Positions 41,938-46,629 of a stretch of DNA of 46,629 nucleotides are shown here, piece after piece (within the stretch, counting starts at the first letter, position 1; the number at the start of each line of letters is the position of its first letter). The position numbers and the translations under genes are program-made. Under the pieces are notes generated by a model. The model was not told the origin of the DNA, made no database searches, and saw only the letters and a list, made by a program, of their open reading frames with translations. Source of the DNA: Pseudovibrio sp. Ad37 (GTDB taxonomy: Bacteria > Pseudomonadota > Alphaproteobacteria > Rhizobiales > Stappiaceae); NCBI RefSeq assembly GCF_001623075.1, contig NZ_LMCF01000083.1, positions 1 to 46,629 on the forward strand, in the 5' to 3' direction.

Positions 41938-41999
41938 GCTGTTTATTTTCGAAGTCCAGCTAACTTCACCAAGCGATGCAACGCACCACTAAATCGCTT
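41938..41999 (-). promoter_or_regulatory. Four-copy leader element, copy C
   Basis: Plus-strand reading: GCTG, nine T-rich bases, GAAGT-CCAGCTA-ACTTC (41951-41967), then AAGCGA ... TCGCTT. It is nearly identical to copy B, with the same 13-base offset between GCTG and the stem. It faces the 59-aa gene. Confidence 0.65.
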
Positions 42000-42037
42000 C
42001 ATCAATGCTTTTTGAGCATAGAAAAAGAGACGAGGGG

Positions 42038-42064
42038 GACAGGCGCACAAAGTGCGCGCCTGTC
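42038..42064 (-). terminator. Terminator of the primase operon
   Basis: GACAGGCGC / GCGCCTGTC perfect 9-bp stem overlapping the stop of the 119-aa gene; on the minus strand a CT-rich stretch and TTTTTC follow. Confidence 0.55.
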
Positions 42065-42422
42065 AGTTTCCAAGTTCAACGATTTCGTCAATTTGATCGT
42101 ATCGCCGCCCAGCCCAGGCAATTAAGTCCTGATAGACACTTTCATCCAAGCTATGATCTGAATAGATCTCTCGAATGATGTCGCTATCAACCTGGAGCCA
42201 GAGTGCGAACGCTTTGGCAGGGTTGAAATTTGCCCTCTCAAAGATTTTAAGCAAGACGAAATTGTCAGTGCCTGTAATCACGTCCAACTCTCCAGCATCA
42301 TCAAAAGTCAGTTTGTCTTTCTGGAGCAAAGCAAGCCAAGCTTTTGCGACTTTGGGGAGATTGAGTGGAGCATGAGGAAACGCTTTTCGTATCCTCACGA
42401 TAATTACGTCTCTCGTGATCAT
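42063..42422 (-). CDS. Hypothetical protein downstream of the primase
   Basis: 119 aa; ATGA overlap with the primase stop shows coupling. Soluble, mostly helical (VAKAWLALLQKDKLTFDDAG, FERANFNPAKAFALWLQVDS). It may be a partner of the primase. No family recognised. Confidence 0.55.
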   Translation of the reverse strand: MITRDVIIVRIRKAFPHAPLNLPKVAKAWLALLQKDKLTFDDAGELDVITGTDNFVLLKIFERANFNPAKAFALWLQVDSDIIREIYSDHSLDESVYQDLIAWAGRRYDQIDEIVELGN

Positions 42423-43540
42423 GCATAGGCCTCCATATCTGGAGACCTGTGTGCATTGAGATACCGCCAGAGGTGCTCACCACTCGGAAAACCTTGAGAT
42501 CCCTGCTGTTGCCAAACTTGGTTCCAGTCGAGTCCCTTGGTTCCCTGAGGAATGGTCCCTTTCGGTTTGATGATAAAGGCAGAAAGCCCTTCAAGTTTCA
42601 GTCGTTGGCACAACTCTAATGCAGCCGAGTCACCGACGCCGAGAATGTCCTTGTCACACCAGATCAGCACCGTATGGACGCTTTCTGGTGGTTTGAACCT
42701 CTTCAGCATGTTTGCGGTCACTGCTGACCAGCAATTAAGACCCGTTGCACAGTAAACCGCACCGGCATTTTCAAAGCCTTCAGCAACGCTTAGAACGCCT
42801 TGAATTGGCGTTCCATATCGAATTGCAGAACCGGCAATCGAAAATCTTTCTGGTATCTTCATCATCAACCGCGGATTTTCGACACCCGCTTTCTGGCCAT
42901 CACTTGTCAGATAAGTTCGGTGAAGATTTACGATATCACCTTGCTTATTTCGAATAGCCAGAAACTTGGCAGGAAAATACTGCCCGCTCGGATGCTTGAA
43001 GCGTCTAACAAAACGCACATCATCACAAGGCCCGTGAAGTAGCTTACTCAGGCCTCTGGACTGCCAATATTTTCGCAAAGGCTCCGCTGACTGGTGCCCA
43101 ACGCTAACGCCGAGACCCCAGAAATAGTCGAGCTTTCTCCGGTAATCAGCAATGCTTTTGTTGTTGGGCTTTGGAGCCTGTTTTGTCACAGGTGTTGCTT
43201 TAAACGCTCTGCTATTGGAGGTCGGATGCTTCCTACCGTCCACTGCCGACGCACCAATTAAAGCTCCAACTTCATTTACTGTTTTCGAGAAGTCCCATTT
43301 ATTGACTTCCATCAGCAACTTAAACTTGGAAAAACACCCGCATGTATTGCAGATAGCAGCACCGCTGTCGTCAAAACGTGGGAACAGCCGGAAACCGTCT
43401 GTGCCACCATGTATTGGACACGGAACATGCCTGTGATTTGCATCTAAGGCTGGCTGGAGATCAGGAGCCAGGTCACTTGCAATCTGCCCCCATTTGCCTG
43501 CAGCTTTCTCTTGAACAACCTTCGCGTCATAAGAAACCAT
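42419..43540 (-). CDS. DNA primase-like protein (zinc finger + TOPRIM)
   Basis: 373 aa; AAGGAGG lies seven bases before the ATG. Residues about 41-67 give a zinc-ribbon with Cys41, His44, Cys64, Cys67 (CPIHGGTDGF... AICNTCG). A TOPRIM domain follows, with the Glu in SVAEGFENA (about 250) and DxD in WCDKDILG (about 295). Similar to small phage/plasmid primases of the TraC/P4 type, which prime replication of transferred single-stranded DNA. It follows the degenerate paralogue in a shared operon, with a leader containing mutually exclusive structures. Confidence 0.75.
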   Translation of the reverse strand: MVSYDAKVVQEKAAGKWGQIASDLAPDLQPALDANHRHVPCPIHGGTDGFRLFPRFDDSGAAICNTCGCFSKFKLLMEVNKWDFSKTVNEVGALIGASAVDGRKHPTSNSRAFKATPVTKQAPKPNNKSIADYRRKLDYFWGLGVSVGHQSAEPLRKYWQSRGLSKLLHGPCDDVRFVRRFKHPSGQYFPAKFLAIRNKQGDIVNLHRTYLTSDGQKAGVENPRLMMKIPERFSIAGSAIRYGTPIQGVLSVAEGFENAGAVYCATGLNCWSAVTANMLKRFKPPESVHTVLIWCDKDILGVGDSAALELCQRLKLEGLSAFIIKPKGTIPQGTKGLDWNQVWQQQGSQGFPSGEHLWRYLNAHRSPDMEAYA

Positions 43541-43547
43541 CGTACTA

Positions 43548-43660
43548 CCTCCTTGGCTAAAGCGAGATTTCGTTCAAATCCAGACAACTGGATTTCAACG
43601 AAACCCCGCTGGAGAAGAAAAAAATGCCAAGGAGGCCCCAACCGGGAGTCTCCCCGGCAT
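43548..43660 (-). promoter_or_regulatory. Attenuator-like leader of the primase gene
   Basis: On the minus strand, in order: CCGGG/CCCGG small stem; a terminator stem ATGCCGGGGAG with CTCCTTGGCAT followed by TTTTTTT; a long hairpin (AAATCCAG TTGT CTGGATTT core plus a 14-bp lower stem, 43561-43610); and the ribosome site GCCAAGGAGG (43557-43548). The string CCTCCTTGGC (43635-43626) lies within the terminator and is perfectly complementary to the ribosome site, so these pairings exclude each other. Confidence 0.65.
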
Positions 43661-43722
43661 GGGTTAATGTTCAGCGCTTTCGCGCTTTTAAGGTTGATTG
43701 GCCAAAGCCAAATCAATCAGTT

Positions 43723-44763
43723 TCAAGAGGCCTTTATGCTGTGAGTAACAGATAGGGCTCTGGCGGTCGTAGGGAACGCACTGGCGCCTTCCGTCTGCCA
43801 CATGTCAAACCATGATAGCTCTGGTTCTCCCACCTTTAGGTCTCTTGTTGGAGTTAACAATCCGCAAGCTCTTCCCTGCCCTTGTAAAACATCAATGAAA
43901 TGCTCATCATCAGGGGTCGGGGTATCCTTGCTACGTTTGTTTGCCCAAAGAACAACAGTCGAAACATGTTTTGGAAGAGTGACCCCTTTCCAGTCGCCTG
44001 AGATACTCACCCAAGTAGGGATCCCAGTTGCTTCGAATATTGCCATTGCGCTTAAAACGTCCTTAGCCAGGAACAAAATGCCATTGTCAGGAAAACCCAA
44101 ACGTACCGGCGTTGTGTTGGCTAAAGTGGATCGCTTATCGGAACTGAAGCGCTTTATCTCACCCGATAATATCCCCTCGGATGAAATCGGAATGCGATAG
44201 TGAGCCGCAAGTTCTCCATTTGAGTTTCGACTACCACAGACAATGCTATGAGTAGCCCTTCGAAAGGAAAAAAGGTTCTTCCTGCCAGGAACAAACCAAA
44301 TGTCACTTCTCTCCAAATCAAGTATACGGGTCAGCCCGTTTTGGAGCAGAAACTTATGGGCAGGTCTTGCGTTTTCCTCGCTACACCTAATCCAGTTACT
44401 TCTGATCGACCGCTCAGCTTTTGGGGCTTGAACGACTTTGTTCTCGTCTGTTTTGATCACCTGCTTAACAGCAAAAGGGACAACACCAGTGAGTTGCTCT
44501 GCAGTTAAATGTTCTGGAGCATGTAGAAGCTCACCGATCAAGTTGACTACTTCCGCTTTGGGTTTCTTCAGGTCCCAACTAAGCAGTGCAAAACCATTAT
44601 CGAAACGCGCACCATTAACTGACGCACTTCCATTGTTTTTATTGATCCGCTTGAGTATCGCTGGATCAATAGATGGTTTCATTTTTTGAACAATGTCTTG
44701 CCATTTGCCTCTAGCGATAAACAACAAGATATTTTCATCATATTTTGAAGATGGATTTGTCAT
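43723..44763 (-). CDS. Degenerate primase paralogue
   Basis: 346 aa. It aligns in outline with the 373-aa primase: WQDIVQKMKPSIDPAI at the start, a middle with IRCSEENARPAHKFLLQ, then LFLAKDVLSAMAIFEATG where the TOPRIM Glu should be, LWANKRSKD where DxD should be, and SWFDMWQTEGASAFP. The zinc cysteines are absent, the TOPRIM Glu is Lys and the Asp pair is lost, so it cannot be catalytic in the known way. A structural or decoy partner is possible. GAGGAG lies before the ATG. Confidence 0.65.
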   Translation of the reverse strand: MTNPSSKYDENILLFIARGKWQDIVQKMKPSIDPAILKRINKNNGSASVNGARFDNGFALLSWDLKKPKAEVVNLIGELLHAPEHLTAEQLTGVVPFAVKQVIKTDENKVVQAPKAERSIRSNWIRCSEENARPAHKFLLQNGLTRILDLERSDIWFVPGRKNLFSFRRATHSIVCGSRNSNGELAAHYRIPISSEGILSGEIKRFSSDKRSTLANTTPVRLGFPDNGILFLAKDVLSAMAIFEATGIPTWVSISGDWKGVTLPKHVSTVVLWANKRSKDTPTPDDEHFIDVLQGQGRACGLLTPTRDLKVGEPELSWFDMWQTEGASAFPTTARALSVTHSIKAS

Positions 44764-44770
44764 TAGGATT

Positions 44771-44823
44771 ACTCCTCAATTAAAAAACCAAGGAGTCCCC
44801 CTGCGGGAGATCTCCCGGCAGGG
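44771..44823 (-). promoter_or_regulatory. Leader of the degenerate primase gene
   Basis: Minus strand: stem CCCTGC-GGGAG / CTCCC-GCAGGG (44823-44799, one bulge), then ACTCCTTGG (44796-44788), TTTTTT, and the ribosome site GAGGAGT (44777-44771). ACTCCTT can pair with GAGGAGT (one G-U). Same order of parts as the 43.6 kb leader. Confidence 0.6.
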
Positions 44824-44856
44824 TATTGATATGTGTTTGCGCAAATGCGCTTCATT

Positions 44857-44907
44857 GCTGCTTATTTACAAAGCTCAGCTAGCTTTTCTATGCGATGCAA
44901 CAGCATC
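44857..44907 (-). promoter_or_regulatory. Four-copy leader element, copy D
   Basis: Plus-strand reading: GCTG, nine T-rich bases, AAAGC-TCAGCTA-GCTTT (44870-44886), then GATGC AACA GCATC (44894-44907). A third hairpin GCGC AAAT GCGC lies just before it. Faces the degenerate primase gene. Confidence 0.65.
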
Positions 44908-45075
44908 ACAAAGCTCGATTGCCAATACCGTTATCAGCATGGGGAATTGAGCTAAACAAAAACTACTGAATTTCGAGGGTCAACACAAGTCCAGATTGTT
45001 CCCCGACATGCTTTCGCACGCCGGAGAACTTCTTTTATTGAAAGTGGTTTATCTCACCGATTTTTGCAACGGGCT

Positions 45076-46458
45076 TCACGCTGCCATTTTTTGCAATGCA
45101 TAGCCCTCGAAAGCCCATCGTTGGACATGTTCTGCAATAGCTGAACCAACAGCTTCGAACACCGGCCATATGACCGATTGACCCAAGATGGTGTGCGCTG
45201 TGGTAGCTGGCAAACCAGCAACCAATTCTTCAGGGATGCCTTTGACTCGCGCATGTTCTACGGGAGTGAAAAGACGTGATTTTTCCGGATCTTCAGGATG
45301 AAGCAATCGCGGTTCAGTTGAACGACTTTTGTTGTAACCGGCCCCAATTGTCCCACATGAAGGAGCATCAGGCGCCAGCAGCTGCATCCGAAAACCTTTC
45401 CCGGCTTTTAGATCACGCTTCTCTTTATCGACCTTGGACGCATGGCTCTTCCATTCATCCGCATCGAGAGGACGATCTTCCAAAATTATCGAAAGATCTA
45501 CTGGTTTAAGCAGCTGTGGAAGGATCGCATCAAGATCGATGGGATCCAACTCACGACTTACGGCCACCACACACAATCGCTTTCTCTTTTCAAGTGAACC
45601 AAACTCGCTACCATCAAACACCCTTTCGGAGAGTTTGTAGTCCATGCTGGTGAGAACAGATCTGATCACCTCCATAGAAGCAGTATTCTGGTATTCAGGA
45701 ACATTCTCCAACATTACAACGCTTGGATTCAGCTCCTCAATAAACCTTAGAGTGGTAAAAAACATAGCCCCTGCCTTGTCGTGAGACTCAGCATGGTCCA
45801 ACTTGTTTGCCGCTCTACCTGCTCGCGAAGCACCAGTGCACGGAATCCCACCAAAAAGTACGTCAACTTCTGGCGGGTCTTTCCTAAGGTTCATCATTTC
45901 AACCGGCCCACATAAGGCTATGACATCTTCGCTCCAGATATCTGGATTTTCCATCGAGTGATTGAGGAATTCATCCTCCAGCTCGCTGACAATCGAAACA
46001 CTGGATCGCAGACCACTTTGCGCCATTCCAGAATGCAAGGCCCTATCGAGTATGCCGCCGCCATGAAACAAGCTGCAGACTGACAGCGACTGCCCGCGTT
46101 GAACCTTCTCCTTAAGCCGCGCTTCCCGCCTGCGTGTTTTAATCTCCTGATGATGCGCCGTTATAACGATCATCCCTTTAGAGATTTGAACGCGCAGACG
46201 TTCGACACCCTCAAATAGTTCAGCCAGTACACCGTTTGTAAGGTCAATGATTGGCTTTAGCGTGCCTTTCGCGGTCCTTTTGCTCACAGTGTATTGGCCA
46301 AGGGTATCAGCCTTCAGCTGGACTTGATCATCAACCACATGGACGTTGTAGCCCATCCCCGGAGTAAAGCCTTCTTTACCAAGATAGTGGCCTTCCACCC
46401 AAAAACGGCGGTTTCCAGTTTTTGTGGTTCCTAGTTTCAAAACTTTGATTGTTGGCAT
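45076..46458 (-). CDS. DNA cytosine-5 methyltransferase (orphan)
   Basis: 460 aa from ATG 46458 (GAGGA upstream); the longer frame passes through the leader hairpin. Motifs: I, SVCSLFHGGGILDRAL (about 124); IV, FGGIPCTGAS with the catalytic Cys (about 198); VI, VMLENVPEY (about 244); VIII, KRKRLCVVAVS (about 289); and a C-terminal FTPVEHARVKGIP and LGQSVIWPVFEA. The first 110 residues are an extra N-terminal domain. No restriction enzyme is seen beside it, so it may protect the plasmid from host restriction. Confidence 0.85.
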   Translation of the reverse strand: MPTIKVLKLGTTKTGNRRFWVEGHYLGKEGFTPGMGYNVHVVDDQVQLKADTLGQYTVSKRTAKGTLKPIIDLTNGVLAELFEGVERLRVQISKGMIVITAHHQEIKTRRREARLKEKVQRGQSLSVCSLFHGGGILDRALHSGMAQSGLRSSVSIVSELEDEFLNHSMENPDIWSEDVIALCGPVEMMNLRKDPPEVDVLFGGIPCTGASRAGRAANKLDHAESHDKAGAMFFTTLRFIEELNPSVVMLENVPEYQNTASMEVIRSVLTSMDYKLSERVFDGSEFGSLEKRKRLCVVAVSRELDPIDLDAILPQLLKPVDLSIILEDRPLDADEWKSHASKVDKEKRDLKAGKGFRMQLLAPDAPSCGTIGAGYNKSRSTEPRLLHPEDPEKSRLFTPVEHARVKGIPEELVAGLPATTAHTILGQSVIWPVFEAVGSAIAEHVQRWAFEGYALQKMAA

Positions 46459-46492
46459 GGTCTTCCTCATAAGAAAACGAGCCACACCCCTG

Positions 46493-46509
46493 ATGGGGCA
46501 TGGCCCCAT
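46493..46509 (-). promoter_or_regulatory. Leader stem-loop before the methyltransferase
   Basis: ATGGGGC ATG GCCCCAT, 7-bp arms, 35 bases before the start. Further upstream GCTAACTTC (46552) resembles a piece of the four-copy element, but the whole element is not present. 46510-46629 holds no other gene. Confidence 0.6.
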
Positions 46510-46629
46510 AGGCGCTAACTTAAGAAATAACTATCTGATAATATTGATGTAACGCTAACTTCTTGAAAAGCAGAATAGGCGTCTATTATTGGTTTTTTGA
46601 CCAATATCAGCATTGCGTCTTCGTTGACG

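Noticed and set aside
23870-44907. Known SAM-II or preQ1 riboswitch
   Set aside because: The pseudoknot layout with an A-rich linker is reminiscent, but the conserved bases of those classes are not present.
1-46629. tRNA or rRNA genes and complete insertion sequences
   Set aside because: I saw no tRNA cloverleaf, rRNA stretch, or transposase with terminal inverted repeats; this is from reading only.

Overview
The window looks like part of a large conjugative plasmid from an alphaproteobacterium. The decisive evidence is a complete repABC replication and partition operon (repA 15821-17041, repB, repC, all on the minus strand) with a predicted antisense RNA between repB and repC; this replicon type is essentially confined to Alphaproteobacteria. 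The fairly AT-rich bases and the plasmid-borne recombinase, defence and envelope genes would fit a marine member such as a Pseudovibrio- or roseobacter-like host, but the host genus is a guess.

Left part (1-10.9 kb): conjugation. traF, traH and traG (F-type type IV secretion, minus strand, with start/stop overlaps) are followed by a convergent small membrane protein, an AT-rich gap, and a regulatory operon: a Ner-like HTH protein, a VirB1-type lytic transglycosylase, and a 397-aa protein that I read as a natural FlhD-FlhD-FlhC fusion. Next come an intergenic region with three evenly spaced palindromes, then a MobI-like transfer protein and an operon of small proteins, including a membrane-anchored PD-(D/E)XK nuclease, that runs off the left edge. 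The order and content resemble the SXT/R391 and IncA/C families, whose transfer genes are switched on by FlhDC-like activators.

Middle (11-21.5 kb): replication and stability. A small HTH-like protein and a catalytically dead serine-recombinase relative lie beside a 176-bp tandem repeat with five copies of the palindrome TTTTACAGCTGTAAAA, which are parS candidates. Then come repC, the antisense RNA, repB and repA, a long repA upstream region with opposing terminators, a lipoprotein, a methyltransferase remnant and a tyrosine recombinase.

Right part (21.8-46.6 kb): accessory genes, most without recognisable function. Recognisable ones are a secreted SNase-like nuclease, an HtpX-like M48 peptidase, an XRE repressor, a Gabija-like defence pair (OLD-family nuclease plus UvrD-like helicase), a primase next to a degenerate primase paralogue, and a cytosine-5 DNA methyltransferase.

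The most interesting signal is in the leaders of these accessory genes. Nine genes (starts at 23329, 23786, 32573, 40524, 41035, 41604, 43540, 44763 and 46458) carry a strong stem-loop between promoter and start codon. Its position and flanks (ACC on the 5' side, GGG on the 3' side) are conserved but its stem sequence is not. Four transcription units also carry, further upstream, a roughly 50-nt element with exactly conserved spacing, covarying stems and a possible H-type pseudoknot. Two leaders (43.5 and 44.8 kb) can pair an anti-Shine-Dalgarno with the ribosome-binding site, and one can instead form a terminator. I know of no described RNA family of this form. All statements come from reading the sequence; no search or folding program was run.
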